From: Micromonospora sediminicola
GTDB lineage: Bacteria > Actinomycetota > Actinomycetes > Mycobacteriales > Micromonosporaceae
NCBI RefSeq assembly: GCF_900089585.1
Contig: NZ_FLRH01000003.1
Coordinates: forward strand, 1,287,001 to 1,351,000
Direction: 5' to 3'
DNA length: 64,000 nucleotides
This document shows positions 1-9,051 of the stretch, piece after piece (position 1 is the stretch's first letter; every line of letters begins with the position of its first letter). The translations under genes and the position numbers were made by a program. The notes under the pieces are model-generated. The model was not told the DNA's origin. It did no database searches and saw nothing but the letters and a program-made list of their open reading frames with translations.

Positions 1-2487
1 CGCCGCGAGGGCATCCGCGCCGCGCACGCTGAGCGACACCGTGTCACCCAGCAGGCTGCCCACGATCGCGCCCCGGAACGCGTACGCGGTGGCCGCCACC
101 AGTGTCAGCGCGGCCACCCCGATGGCCAGCGCGCCCGCGCCCAGCACGGTGCGGCCGGGGCTCCGGGTCAGGTTCACCAGCGCCAGGCCGGGCAGGGTAC
201 GGGGGCGGCGTACCCAACGGGCCGCGGCGACCGGCGGACGCAACGCCTCGGCCGGATGGGCGCGCGCGGCTCGCAGCGCCGGCGCCACCCCGGCGACCAG
301 CGCCAGCAGCAGGGCCACCGGTACGGCGACCAGCGCCCGCCGCCAGTCGATGCCGATGTCCAGGGCCGCGCCGAGCGGGAACGCCAGGCCGACGGAGAGG
401 AGCCCGGCGGCGAGACCCAGCGCGGCGACCTCACCGAGGACCAGCGCGCCGATCCGGTGGGCCGGCCAGCCCAGGCAGGCGAGCACCGCCAGCTCGGGGC
501 GGCGGTCCCGGACCGCGGCGGACACCGCGTTGCCGAGGAAGAGCACGCAGACCACCAGCACCAGGACGAAGAGCGCGGCGCTCTTGCGGTCCACCGCCTC
601 GGTGATCACGGAGGCGACCCCGAGTGCCGACCAGCTCTCGGTCAGGCGCAGGGCGGGGCGGCCGTACCCGCCGGCCGGCAGCTCCACGGTCTGCGGCGCG
701 GGAGAGGACCCGAGCGTGATGTCGACGTCGAGGCCGGTGGCCTGGGCGATCCGCTCGGCGATCAGGCGGACCCGCTCGGCCGAGCGCTCGCTGTAGCCGC
801 CCACGTCGGCGACCCGGACCCGGATCGCGCTGATCGGCGCGGTGCGCTGCGGCGTGCCGGCGCCGTCCAGCAGCTGGCGCGCGCTGGCGAGATTGGTCAG
901 CAGCAACGGCGGCGCGGACAGGTAGCCGGCCGGGTTGCCACTCGGCTCCAGCGGCCGGTCGCCCAGCGCGGTCCGGCTGCGGTCGTCGGCGCCCTCGGCC
1001 ACCGGCGCCTCGTACGTCTCCAGCGGCACCGTGCCGACGTCGCTGAAGCCGGTCAGCTTTTCCGGGTCGAACACGCCGACCGCCCGCCACTGGCGGAACG
1101 GGGTGACCGCGCCGCCGCCGGGCAGGGGAAGTCGGCGCAGGGTCCGCGCCCCGACGTCCTCGGTGAGCCAGGGGCGGGGCAGCCAGCTGAATTCGCGAAC
1201 GTCGCCGAAGACCTCGGGTGCGGCCGGTGGCACTCCGGTGGCGCGCAGCTCGCCGCCGGGTCGCTCGTCGTACCTCACGGGGCCGGGCTGCGTCATGATC
1301 TGGAGCTGCCCGGAACAACAGCCACCCGGGTCGGAAATGCCGGCCGCGAGCCGGCTCCGGTAGGCGTCCGCCAGCTCGGCCCGAGCCACCCCGGCCGGTG
1401 TGCCGGTTGCCCGCCGCAACCCGTCCTCCAGGTCGACGGCCGGCATTCCGGCCGGGCGGGCGGAGGGCAGTTGGGTGAGCGTGGCTCGCAGTTCGCTGTC
1501 GAGATAGGGGCGGCTGGTGGCCAGCACCGGAACCGACCGGTTGAGCGCGGTGCCGAGCAGCTTCTCGTCCACCGCGTCGCCGGCCCGCAGGGGGCGGCCC
1601 GTCGTCACGGCGCCGGCGAGGCCGACGAGGCGCTGTTCGGCGTCCGGGTCCACGGCGGCGAGCAGGAACGGCACGGTGACCGGCTCGGTCAGCGTCAGCC
1701 GGTCGGAGATCGCCGTCGCGGCGTCGCCGTTCTCCGCGAGCACGCGGTTCTCCGCCTCGAAGCGGCCGTCCGGCAGCAGCCGGACCGGGACGACCCACCA
1801 GTTGTCCCGCTCGGAGAGCGCGCCACGGTTGCCGATCAGGGCGCCGCGCTGCGGGTCGCAGATCGGCCGGCTGCTGCCGTCCGGCTGCACCTCGCGCGGG
1901 ACCGCTCCGCAGACCTCGTCCACCGGGTAGCGCCGGCCGTCGGTGTAGCGGAGCTCGTCCAGGTGCTCCGGATCGACCATCGGATGGATGAGGGGGTGTG
2001 TGGTCACGTACACGTACCGGGGCCTGCCCGGCGCGGTGGACAGGCCGCGCTCGGCCAGGTAGGTGGGCTCGACCCGGATCACCTGCCGGTCGAGGGACCG
2101 GTCGACCGCGGAGGTGAGGTCCAGCCGCAGCGGCACCGCCGAGGTCGAGTAACCGATCATCGCGATGGGCGCGGCCACGTCCACTCCGGGGACCGCTCTG
2201 ACCTGCTCGTACTGCGCCGTGGTGATGCCGCCGTAGGTGTCGGAGAGGTAGTTGGGCCGCACCAGTCCGCGCGCGGCCTCCAGGGGCGTGCGCGTCCCCT
2301 GCGGACGGACCAGGATGTCGTAGGCGGCGCGGGTGTGGCGCTCCACGGCGCCGGTGACGGCCAGCCGCGAGGTGGTGGTGGCGCCGGTCAGGACGACGAA
2401 GCCGGTGGTGGCCACCAGCACGCCGGCCAGCAGCGCCACCGACCGTCCCGCACGGCCACGAAGCTGCCCCCAGATGACGTGGAACAT
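1..2487 (-). CDS. FtsX-family ABC transporter permease (3' end beyond window)
   Basis: The reading frame is open from an ATG at 2487 to the window edge (829 codons), so the C-terminus is missing. It begins with one hydrophobic segment (about residues 13-38, after LRGRAGRSVALL), followed by some 590 residues of hydrophilic extracytoplasmic domain. A block of membrane helices (about 630-740) contains the RDRRPELAVLACLGW signature and HPAEALRPP, typical of FtsX/MacB-like permeases. Another helix starts near 770. Such large permeases work with a separate ATPase in export or envelope processes; the ATPase should lie beyond position 1. A PadR-type regulator is divergent, an arrangement common for drug or lipid export permeases. 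The substrate cannot be told from the sequence. Confidence 0.85.
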   Translation of the reverse strand, partial: MFHVIWGQLRGRAGRSVALLAGVLVATTGFVVLTGATTTSRLAVTGAVERHTRAAYDILVRPQGTRTPLEAARGLVRPNYLSDTYGGITTAQYEQVRAVPGVDVAAPIAMIGYSTSAVPLRLDLTSAVDRSLDRQVIRVEPTYLAERGLSTAPGRPRYVYVTTHPLIHPMVDPEHLDELRYTDGRRYPVDEVCGAVPREVQPDGSSRPICDPQRGALIGNRGALSERDNWWVVPVRLLPDGRFEAENRVLAENGDAATAISDRLTLTEPVTVPFLLAAVDPDAEQRLVGLAGAVTTGRPLRAGDAVDEKLLGTALNRSVPVLATSRPYLDSELRATLTQLPSARPAGMPAVDLEDGLRRATGTPAGVARAELADAYRSRLAAGISDPGGCCSGQLQIMTQPGPVRYDERPGGELRATGVPPAAPEVFGDVREFSWLPRPWLTEDVGARTLRRLPLPGGGAVTPFRQWRAVGVFDPEKLTGFSDVGTVPLETYEAPVAEGADDRSRTALGDRPLEPSGNPAGYLSAPPLLLTNLASARQLLDGAGTPQRTAPISAIRVRVADVGGYSERSAERVRLIAERIAQATGLDVDITLGSSPAPQTVELPAGGYGRPALRLTESWSALGVASVITEAVDRKSAALFVLVLVVCVLFLGNAVSAAVRDRRPELAVLACLGWPAHRIGALVLGEVAALGLAAGLLSVGLAFPLGAALDIGIDWRRALVAVPVALLLALVAGVAPALRAARAHPAEALRPPVAAARWVRRPRTLPGLALVNLTRSPGRTVLGAGALAIGVAALTLVAATAYAFRGAIVGSLLGDTVSLSVRGADALAA

Positions 2488-2526
2488 GTCGCGCCTCCCC
2501 GTGTGCTGACCACACTGTGCGCGATA

Positions 2527-2539
2527 CATTGTGACAATG
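2527..2539. promoter_or_regulatory. 13-bp palindrome, candidate PadR operator
   Basis: CATTGTGACAATG is a perfect inverted repeat around one central base. It lies in the 98-bp gap between the divergent permease gene and the PadR-type gene, and is AT-rich compared with its surroundings. PadR proteins commonly bind such dyads and repress both themselves and a divergent transporter. The assignment is inferred from position and symmetry. Confidence 0.5.
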
Positions 2540-2585
2540 CAAGGCCCCGCACGGGTGCCTGTCCGGAACCGGATCGGAGGAGACG

Positions 2586-3236
2586 GTGGCGATCCAGCAC
2601 GCGGTCCTGGCCCTGCTCGCCCGTGGTCCCAGCTACGGCTACGAGCTCAAGGGCGCCTTCGAGGCGGCCGTCGGTCCACAGTGGGGCCCGCTCAACATCG
2701 GGCACCTCTACCAGATCCTCGACCGGCTGTCCCGGGACGGGCAGGTCGTCGCCGAGCGGCACGCCCAGCCGGTGAAGCCCGACCGGGTGGTCTACGAGAT
2801 CACGCCGGCCGGCCGCACCGAGCTGGACCGCTGGCTCGCCGAACCCAGCCCGCGCAGCGGCGGCTTCCGGGACGACTTCTTCCTCAAGGTGACCGCCGCA
2901 GCCCGCTCCGGCGAGGCGTCCGTCGTCCGTTCCGTGCTCACCAACCAGCGCGGCCATCTCCTGCGCGAGCTGCGCAACCTCGACGGGTTGCGCCGCCGGG
3001 CCGACGACCCCGTGGTCCGGCTGTTGCTGTCGGCGGCGGGCCGGCACGTCGAGGCCGACCTCGCCTTCGTCGACGACGCCGAGGCGGCGCTGCTCGCCGA
3101 CGGCGGCGTCACGCTGGCCGCCCTCGCCGACGCGCCCCCGTCCGACCGGCCCGCCGGTCGAGCGTCTCGGGCCGACCCGATCGACCCGGGGGCCCGGCCG
3201 GACGACGGAACCGGCCCGACGCGGGCCGCCGGCTGA
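2586..3236 (+). CDS. PadR family transcriptional regulator
   Basis: A 216-residue protein. The N-terminal winged helix of PadR repressors is plain: residues 1-75 hold AVLALLARGPSYGYELK, NIGHLYQILDRLSRDG and YEITPAGRTELDRWL. Residues 80-175 form the usual helical dimerisation domain. About 40 Pro/Asp/Arg-rich residues follow and look disordered. The GTG start at 2586 is preceded by GGAGGAGACG, a good ribosome-binding site. PadR proteins usually repress a neighbouring transporter or detoxification gene and respond to a small ligand, so the divergent FtsX-type permease is the likely target. Confidence 0.9.
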   Translation: MAIQHAVLALLARGPSYGYELKGAFEAAVGPQWGPLNIGHLYQILDRLSRDGQVVAERHAQPVKPDRVVYEITPAGRTELDRWLAEPSPRSGGFRDDFFLKVTAAARSGEASVVRSVLTNQRGHLLRELRNLDGLRRRADDPVVRLLLSAAGRHVEADLAFVDDAEAALLADGGVTLAALADAPPSDRPAGRASRADPIDPGARPDDGTGPTRAAG

Positions 3237-3262
3237 CGCGCGAGCCGCTCGCGGCGCGCCGG

Positions 3263-4366
3263 TCAGTCCACCAGGCGGCGCAGGAAACGGTCGGCCAGCT
3301 CGGTCACCGCCTCGGCGTCCAGCTCCCGCGCGGGGCCGGCCACCGTCACCTCGGCCAGCGCCAGCCCGGGCACCTCGGTGTCCCGCCAGCCGCCGACGAA
3401 CCACCCCCGCTCCTCCTCGGCCAGGGCGAGGTTCGCCGCGTTCAGCGCCGCCGCCGGGTGCGGCAGCCAGAACCGGAACTGGTGGGTGTGCGGCGGCGTC
3501 GGGTGGACCCGGGCGCCGGGCAGGGCGGCCAACGCCTCGGCCACCACCTTCGCGTGCCCCACGTGCCCGGGCAGCTCCGGCAGCTCCCGGGTCAGCCCGG
3601 CGAGCGCGGCCAGGGCCGCCGGCCACTGCTGGAACAGCGTGCCGCCGTAGCGGTGCCGCCAGGCGCGCGCGTGGCGGGCCAACTCCGCGTCCCCGGCCAG
3701 CGCCGCCCCGGAGTGGCCGCCGAGCGACTTGTAGAACGAGACGTACGTGCTGTCGGCCAGCGCCGCGATCTCGGCCGTCGAGTAGCCGAGGTGGACGGTC
3801 GACTCCCAGAGCCGGGCGCCGTCGAAGTGCACCCGGACGTCCCGGGCCCGGGCCGCCGCGACCACGGCGACCAGCTCGTCCCAGGTCGGCAGCACGAACC
3901 CGGCGTCCCGCAACGGCAGCTCCAGGAAGAGCGTGCCGATCGGCTCGTCGAGCGCGGCGACCTCGGCGGCCGTCGGGTTGCGCGGGGCGGCCGTGGTCGA
4001 CACCGCGCGCACGCCGGCGAGCAGCGCGTACGCGTCGCGTTCGTGCACCAGCGGGTGGCTGAGCGGGTGCAGCCCGACCCCGGCCCGGCCGGTCAGCTCC
4101 GCCCCGTGCCGCATCGCCACCTGCTGCGCCATCGTGCCGGAGGGGAAGAACACGGCGGCCTCCGCGCCGAGCAGCTCGGCGACGCGCAGCTCCAGCTCCG
4201 CCACCGGCCCGCCCTCGCCGTAGAGGTCGGGCAGGTCGTCACCGGCCACCGCGCCGAGCGCGGCGAGCTGCTCCCGCACCGACGTCGGGCGTACGCCGGA
4301 GAGCATCGTGTCGCAGCCGCGCTGGGCGGCGAGCCGCCGCAGCCGTTCGGCGTGTCCGTCGCTCAT
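3263..4366 (-). CDS. Threonine aldolase / beta-eliminating lyase family PLP enzyme
   Basis: A 367-residue fold-type I PLP enzyme. The PLP lysine lies in the SFYKSLGGHSG segment (about residue 205), and VHFDGARLW holds the Asp that contacts the pyridine ring. Early residues (FFPSGTMAQQVAMR) match the low-specificity threonine aldolase family, which splits threonine to glycine and acetaldehyde. The start overlaps the upstream aminotransferase stop by ATGA, so the two are probably translationally coupled. An alternative is another beta-eliminating lyase, since substrate specificity cannot be read from motifs. Confidence 0.85.
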   Translation of the reverse strand: MSDGHAERLRRLAAQRGCDTMLSGVRPTSVREQLAALGAVAGDDLPDLYGEGGPVAELELRVAELLGAEAAVFFPSGTMAQQVAMRHGAELTGRAGVGLHPLSHPLVHERDAYALLAGVRAVSTTAAPRNPTAAEVAALDEPIGTLFLELPLRDAGFVLPTWDELVAVVAAARARDVRVHFDGARLWESTVHLGYSTAEIAALADSTYVSFYKSLGGHSGAALAGDAELARHARAWRHRYGGTLFQQWPAALAALAGLTRELPELPGHVGHAKVVAEALAALPGARVHPTPPHTHQFRFWLPHPAAALNAANLALAEEERGWFVGGWRDTEVPGLALAEVTVAGPARELDAEAVTELADRFLRRLVD

Positions 4367-5550
4367 CCGTCCTCCCGGAGCCGGCGCAGCCGGGTCACCG
4401 CCTCGGCGAGCACCTCCGGCCGCTTGCAGAACGCGAACCGGACGAGCCGGCGGCCCGCCTCCACGTCGTCGTAGAAGACCTGCGTCGGCACCCCCACCAC
4501 GCCGCAGCGCTCCGGCAGGGACCGGCAGAACTCCACCCCGTCCCGGCCGCCGAGCGCGCCGATGTCGGCGGTGACGAAGTAGGTCCCCTCGGGCGGGAGG
4601 ACACCGAAACCGGCGTCGGCGAGCCCGGCGACCAGCTGGTCCCGGCGGCGTTGCAGGTCGTCCCGGAACCCGGTGAAGTAGGCGTCGGGCAGGCCGAGGG
4701 CCACCGCCACGGCCGGCTGGAGCGGGCCGGCGTTGACGAACGTGAGGAACTGCTTCACCCGCAGCACCGCCGCGACCAGCGGTGCCGGCCCGCTCACCCA
4801 ACCGACCTTCCAGCCGGTGCAGGAGAACGTCTTGCCGGCCGAGGAGATGCGCAGCGTCCGCTCCCGCATGCCCGGCAACCCGGCCAGCGGCAGGTGCGGC
4901 CCGGCGGCGTCGGTGTAGACGAGATGCTCGTAGACCTCGTCGGTGACCGCGTAGACCCCGTGCTCCCGGCACAGCCCGGCGACCACTGCCAGCTCGTCGG
5001 CGGTGAAGACCTTCCCGGTCGGGTTGTGCGGCGAGTTCAGCAGCACCAGCCGGGTACGCGGACCGAACGCCGTGCGCAGCTCGTCCGGGTCGAAGGCGTA
5101 CCGGCCGTCGGCGCCCGGTCGCAGCGTCACCGGGCGACGGACCGCGCCGGCCAGCGCGATCGAGGCGGCGTACGAGTCGTAGTAGGGCTCGAAGCAGACC
5201 ACCTCGTCACCCGGCTCGCAGAGGGCGAGGATGCTCGCCGCGACCGCCTCGGTGGCGCCGGCGGTCACCACGATCTCGCCGTCCGGGTCGTAGTCCAGGT
5301 CCCAGAACCGGCGTTGGTGGGCCGCGACGGCCGCGCGCAGCGCCGGGATCCCCGGACCCGGCGGGTACTGGTTGTGGCCGCCGCGCAGCGTCTCGGCGGC
5401 GGCGGCGAGCATCTCCGGCGGGCCGTCGCTGTCCGGGAAGCCCTGCCCGAGGTTGACCGCGCCGGTGCGTACGGCCAGCGCCGACATCTCGGCGAAGACG
5501 GTGGTGCCGAACGGCCGCATCCGGGCCACCAGGGGATCGGTCGTCGTCAC
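4363..5550 (-). CDS. Class I/II aminotransferase, DapC-like
   Basis: A 395-residue PLP aminotransferase. LNSPHNPTGKVF holds the conserved Asn, TDEVYEHL the Asp, and SSAGKTFSCTGWKVGW the PLP lysine; LVRFAFCKR holds the substrate-carboxylate Arg. The N-terminal FAEMSALAVRTGAVNLGQGFP closely resembles, from memory, M. tuberculosis Rv0858c (DapC, N-succinyldiaminopimelate aminotransferase), but methionine/kynurenine aminotransferases of this clade look alike. I chose the GTG at 5550, seven bases after a TAGGCT box on the minus strand, rather than the GTG at 5571, whose GGAG is only one base away. It is followed by the coupled threonine-aldolase-like gene. Confidence 0.85.
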   Translation of the reverse strand: MTTTDPLVARMRPFGTTVFAEMSALAVRTGAVNLGQGFPDSDGPPEMLAAAAETLRGGHNQYPPGPGIPALRAAVAAHQRRFWDLDYDPDGEIVVTAGATEAVAASILALCEPGDEVVCFEPYYDSYAASIALAGAVRRPVTLRPGADGRYAFDPDELRTAFGPRTRLVLLNSPHNPTGKVFTADELAVVAGLCREHGVYAVTDEVYEHLVYTDAAGPHLPLAGLPGMRERTLRISSAGKTFSCTGWKVGWVSGPAPLVAAVLRVKQFLTFVNAGPLQPAVAVALGLPDAYFTGFRDDLQRRRDQLVAGLADAGFGVLPPEGTYFVTADIGALGGRDGVEFCRSLPERCGVVGVPTQVFYDDVEAGRRLVRFAFCKRPEVLAEAVTRLRRLREDG

Positions 5551-5557
5551 GGCGGCC

Positions 5558-5563
5558 AGCCTA
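5558..5563 (-). promoter_or_regulatory. -10 box TAGGCT, leaderless start of the aminotransferase
   Basis: TAGGCT on the minus strand is followed by seven bases and then the GTG at 5550. This matches the TANNNT(N6-8)-start layout seen repeatedly in this window and implies a transcript beginning at or near the start codon. No clear -35 is present. Confidence 0.55.
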
Positions 5564-5581
5564 CGGCCCACCTCCGACGCG

Positions 5582-6667
5582 TCACCAGCCGAAGCAGGTC
5601 GCGCCCCACCGGCCGGAGTTCCGGTACACCTCCCGGCCGTCGACGGTGATCCGGCAGGTCACGTCGCCGGCGTCGGGTCCGGCCGGGGTCGCGGTGACCT
5701 GCACCCGCTCGCGGTTGTTCGCGGTGAGGCGCAGGCGCCAGGGCGAGGCCACGTCGTCGAGGTGGAGCAGGTTCTCGCCCGCGTCGTAGAACTGCACGTC
5801 CACCGGGCCGGTCGCGGTCACCTCGTAGACGACGGTGAAGCGTCCGGGCCCGCCCGACGGGGTGGTCACCGGCACCGTGGGCGTCGGCTCGTCCGCGATC
5901 CCGTCCGGGTCGTCGAGGTAGGGGTCGTCGAGATAGGGGTCGTCGTAGGGCTCCCCGGCCGAGGTCGAGTCGTCCACGAACGCCCCGAGCACGCCCAGGC
6001 CGACGCAGCCGCAGAAGGCCAGCACCAGCGCGGCGACCACGGTGACCACCAGGCCGACCACCCAACCGCCGGTGGAGCGGCGCGGGACCCCGCCGGGATA
6101 CGCGTACGGCGGCGGGTACGGCCCGGGCGGATACGCCCCCGGCGGATAGGCGGCCGGCGGATAGGCCGCGGGCGGATAGGCGGCCGGCGGCCGACCGGGT
6201 GCGGCCGGGCCACCGGGCGGCGTCCCGCCGGTGTCACCGGGCGACGGGACGGCCGGGTCGCCGGACCAGCCGGCAGGCGTGACGGCGGGTGGGACGGCCG
6301 GTCGGGGGTGGCCGGCCGCTTCCGGCGCCGTCCAGCCCGCGCCGCCGGCCGGTGCCCCCGTCGGTCGGCCCGGTCCCGGGTCGACGCCCTGCCCGGGGGT
6401 GTCGGGCCGGTCGGTCGGGCCGGGCGTGCCGGCAGGGTCGGATGTGCCGGAGTGGTCGCCGGTCCAGGGGCCCGGTGCCCAGGTCGGCGGCGACCACGGG
6501 GCGGGCGGCGTCCACGGCTGCGGGGCGGCCAGCGGGTCGGGCGGCGTCCAGGACGATGCCGCTGGCGGCGCGATCGGGTCGCCGGGCGTCGCGGCCGGGT
6601 GGGCCGGTGTCGGGGGTGGGCCGCTCGGCCCGGAGCCCGGCTCGGGGGCGGGGGTCGTCTCGGACAT
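5582..6667 (-). CDS. Proline-rich membrane protein with MmpS-like C-terminal domain
   Basis: A 361-residue protein in three parts. Residues 1-200 are a Pro/Ala/Gly-rich, presumably disordered cytoplasmic region ending in YPPAAYPP-type repeats. One transmembrane helix follows (about 203-230). The extracytoplasmic domain of about 90 residues has the MmpS pattern: VVYEVTATG, SPWRLRLT, VTCRITVDGREV and a late Cys (ATCFGW). MmpS proteins are accessories of MmpL/RND exporters in mycobacteria, but no MmpL gene is visible here, and free-standing MmpS-like proteins are common in Actinobacteria. An acidic repeat, DDPYLDDPYLDD, links helix and domain. Its partner is unknown. Confidence 0.75.
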   Translation of the reverse strand: MSETTPAPEPGSGPSGPPPTPAHPAATPGDPIAPPAASSWTPPDPLAAPQPWTPPAPWSPPTWAPGPWTGDHSGTSDPAGTPGPTDRPDTPGQGVDPGPGRPTGAPAGGAGWTAPEAAGHPRPAVPPAVTPAGWSGDPAVPSPGDTGGTPPGGPAAPGRPPAAYPPAAYPPAAYPPGAYPPGPYPPPYAYPGGVPRRSTGGWVVGLVVTVVAALVLAFCGCVGLGVLGAFVDDSTSAGEPYDDPYLDDPYLDDPDGIADEPTPTVPVTTPSGGPGRFTVVYEVTATGPVDVQFYDAGENLLHLDDVASPWRLRLTANNRERVQVTATPAGPDAGDVTCRITVDGREVYRNSGRWGATCFGW

Positions 6668-6793
6668 CGGCTCAGCTCACAGGGGTACGGCGCGGACGTC
6701 CGCGGCGGGGTGGGCGCGGCCCTCAATGTAGGGCGTGCCAGCCACCCCCGCGGCCCCGCCCTGCGCCCTCCCCAGAACCCCGCCCCGACCCGG

Positions 6794-6850
6794 CGATCAA
6801 GGAGTTGGCGTCGGAGGGTGGCATGTCGTCCGACCGGAACTCCTTGGTCA
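6794..6850. repeat. Imperfect palindrome, dispersed-repeat family copy 1
   Basis: Left arm 6794-6815 and right arm 6829-6850 pair at 18 of 22 positions, around a loop containing GTGGCATGTC. A second palindrome at 45664-45720 shares the CCGGCGATCA lead-in, an AGTTG/GGTTG arm and a loop with GTGAAATGTC, although the arm sequences differ. The pair looks like two diverged members of one family whose arms changed together. Confidence 0.5.
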
Positions 6851-7074
6851 ACATCGGTGACCGCACACGGGCCGGGCGGCCGGGCGTCGATCGCCGCGCC
6901 TGCCCTGCCGGGGCCTCGCACGCGGTGATGCTGGAGGCCGCCGCCATGCCGACCGGCCAAGGCTCCACGCGGGATGGGCCGCTTTGTCCGATCCGCCGCC
7001 CCCGCTCATCGGTTCGCTCATGTTCAGTGATCGTTAACCCGCCTTCCGAGCACGCGCGGTGAGCGAAACTCGGC

Positions 7075-7080
7075 TAGGCT
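7075..7080 (+). promoter_or_regulatory. -10 box TAGGCT, leaderless start of glmS
   Basis: TAGGCT is followed by seven bases and the glmS ATG at 7088. No Shine-Dalgarno sequence sits between them, so the mRNA probably begins at the start codon. Confidence 0.6.
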
Positions 7081-7087
7081 GCGGACC

Positions 7088-9001
7088 ATGTGTGGAATCG
7101 TGGGTTACGCCGGTGCGCGCCCGGCGCTCGGCATCGTGCTCGACGGACTGCGGCGGCTGGAATACCGCGGCTACGACTCGGCCGGGGTCGCCGTCGTCTG
7201 CGACGACGAGCTGCTGACCGAGAAGAAGGCCGGCAAGCTGGCCAACCTGGAGAAGGTCCTCTCCGAGCGGGCCGCGAGCAACCCCGAGGACTGCGCCGCC
7301 AGCCCGATCGGCATCGGCGACGGCACCACCGGCATCGGCCACACCCGGTGGGCCACCCACGGCGGGCCGACCGACCGCAACGCCCACCCCCACCTCGCCC
7401 CCGACGGCCGGGTCGCCGTGATCCACAACGGCATCATCGAGAACTTCGCGAAGCTGCGCGCCGAGCTGGAGGACGAGGGCGTCGAGTTCGCCAGCGACAC
7501 CGACACCGAGTGCGCCGCGCACCTGATCGCCCGCGCGCTGGCCGACCTGCGCTCGGCCGGTGAGACCGACAGCCCGCAGCTCCTCGCCGCCGCCATGCGG
7601 GTGGTGTGCGCCCGCCTGGAGGGCGCGTTCACGCTGCTCGCCGTCGACGCCGGCATCCCCGGCGCGGTGGTCGGCGCCCGGCGCAACTCGCCGCTGGTCG
7701 TGGGCCGGGGCGACGGCGAGAACTACCTGGCCAGCGACGTGGCGGCGTTCATCGAGCACACCCGGGAGGCGGTCGAGCTGGGGCAGGACCAGATCGTCCT
7801 GATCACGCCGGACAGCATCGACATCACCGACTTCGCCGGCCAGCCGGCGAGCGGCAAGGACTTCCACATCGACTGGGACTCGTCGGCCGCCGAGAAGGGC
7901 GGCTACGACTGGTTCATGCTCAAGGAGATCGAGGAGCAGCCGCAGGCCATCGCCGACACGCTGCTCGGTCGGCTCACCGAGACCGGCGAGATCGCGCTCG
8001 ACGAGGTGCGCCTCAGCGAGCAGGACCTGCGCGACGTCGACAAGATCTTCATCGTCGCCTGCGGCACGGCCTACCACTCCGGCCTGGTCGCGAAGTACGC
8101 CATCGAGCACTGGACCCGCATCCCGTGCGAGGTGGAACTGGCCAGCGAGTTCCGCTACCGCGATCCCGTGCTCGACCGCTCCACGCTGATCGTGGTGATC
8201 TCGCAGTCCGGCGAGACGATGGACACGCTGATGGCGCTGCGGCACGCCAAGGAGCAGAAGGCCCGCGTGCTGGCCATCTGCAACACCAACGGCTCCACCA
8301 TCCCGCGCGAGTCCGACGCGGTGCTCTACACCCACGGCGGCCCGGAGATCGCGGTCGCCTCCACCAAGGCGTTCCTCACCCAGCTCGTCGCCTGCTACCT
8401 GATCGGGCTGCACCTGGCCCAGGTGCGCGGCATCAAGTTCGCCGACGAGGTGGGCGCGGTGGTGGCCCAGCTCCAGGAGATGCCGGGCAAGCTGCGTGAG
8501 CTGCTGGACCGCATCGAGCCGGTCCGCGAGCTGGCCCGCGAGTTGAAGTCCGAGCCGACGGTGCTGTTCATCGGCCGGCACGTGGGCTACCCGGTCGCCC
8601 TGGAGGGCGCGCTGAAGCTCAAGGAGCTGGCCTACATGCACGCCGAGGGTTTCGCCGCCGGCGAGCTGAAGCACGGGCCGATCGCGCTCATCGACCAGGG
8701 CACGCCGGTGATCTGCATCGTGCCGTCGCCGGTCGGCCGGGGCATGCTGCACGACAAGGTCGTCTCCAACATCCAGGAGGTGCGCGCCCGGGGCGCCCGC
8801 ACCATCGTGATCGCGGAGGAGGGCGACCAGGCGGTGGTCCGTTACGCCGACCACCTGATCTACGTGCCGCGTACGCCCACGCTGCTGGCGCCGCTGGTGA
8901 CGACCGTGCCGCTCCAGGTGCTCGCCGCCGAGATCGCCGCCGCCCGGGGGCACGACGTCGACCAGCCGCGGAACCTCGCCAAGTCGGTCACCGTCGAGTA
9001 A
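7088..9001 (+). CDS. glmS: Glutamine--fructose-6-phosphate aminotransferase (isomerizing)
   Basis: A 637-residue full-length GlmS that makes glucosamine-6-phosphate from fructose-6-phosphate and glutamine, the first committed step toward UDP-GlcNAc and peptidoglycan. The N-terminus MCGIVGYAG exposes Cys2, the nucleophile of the class II glutaminase domain (about 1-240). Two SIS domains follow: one around residues 310-450 with ISQSGETMDTL and STKAF, and one around 480-620. The end DQPRNLAKSVTVE is the conserved sugar-binding tail. The start is set by MCGIVG and the TAGGCT box seven bases upstream. No glmS ribozyme was seen, as expected for Actinobacteria. Confidence 0.97.
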   Translation: MCGIVGYAGARPALGIVLDGLRRLEYRGYDSAGVAVVCDDELLTEKKAGKLANLEKVLSERAASNPEDCAASPIGIGDGTTGIGHTRWATHGGPTDRNAHPHLAPDGRVAVIHNGIIENFAKLRAELEDEGVEFASDTDTECAAHLIARALADLRSAGETDSPQLLAAAMRVVCARLEGAFTLLAVDAGIPGAVVGARRNSPLVVGRGDGENYLASDVAAFIEHTREAVELGQDQIVLITPDSIDITDFAGQPASGKDFHIDWDSSAAEKGGYDWFMLKEIEEQPQAIADTLLGRLTETGEIALDEVRLSEQDLRDVDKIFIVACGTAYHSGLVAKYAIEHWTRIPCEVELASEFRYRDPVLDRSTLIVVISQSGETMDTLMALRHAKEQKARVLAICNTNGSTIPRESDAVLYTHGGPEIAVASTKAFLTQLVACYLIGLHLAQVRGIKFADEVGAVVAQLQEMPGKLRELLDRIEPVRELARELKSEPTVLFIGRHVGYPVALEGALKLKELAYMHAEGFAAGELKHGPIALIDQGTPVICIVPSPVGRGMLHDKVVSNIQEVRARGARTIVIAEEGDQAVVRYADHLIYVPRTPTLLAPLVTTVPLQVLAAEIAAARGHDVDQPRNLAKSVTVE

Positions 9002-9013
9002 CCGACCCGTTCC

Positions 9014-9043
9014 GGCCCCCTCCGCCCCACGACGGAGGGGGCC
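9014..9043. terminator. Bidirectional hairpin between glmS and the DUF1023 gene
   Basis: An 11-bp perfect stem (GGCCCCCTCCG with CGGAGGGGGCC) and an 8-base loop lie between two convergent genes. There is no T-run, as is usual for actinobacterial terminators. Confidence 0.7.
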
Positions 9044-9051
9044 GCGTCGGC

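Larger units (their letters stand above)
6668..7087. other. 420-bp intergenic region upstream of glmS
   Basis: The region separates the divergent MmpS-like gene and glmS. It holds a long imperfect palindrome at 6794-6850 and the glmS -10 box at 7075-7080. No glmS ribozyme-like structure, other promoter or small ORF could be supported. Confidence 0.6.

Noticed and set aside
256..2775. Very long open frame on the plus strand opposite the FtsX-type permease
   Set aside because: It is a GC-rich shadow frame, full of Arg/Gly/Pro/Ala without domain motifs. The minus-strand frame has clear membrane segments and FtsX signatures.
6668..7087. glmS ribozyme
   Set aside because: No ribozyme-like core was seen, and a -10 box seven bases from the start codon leaves no leader to hold one.
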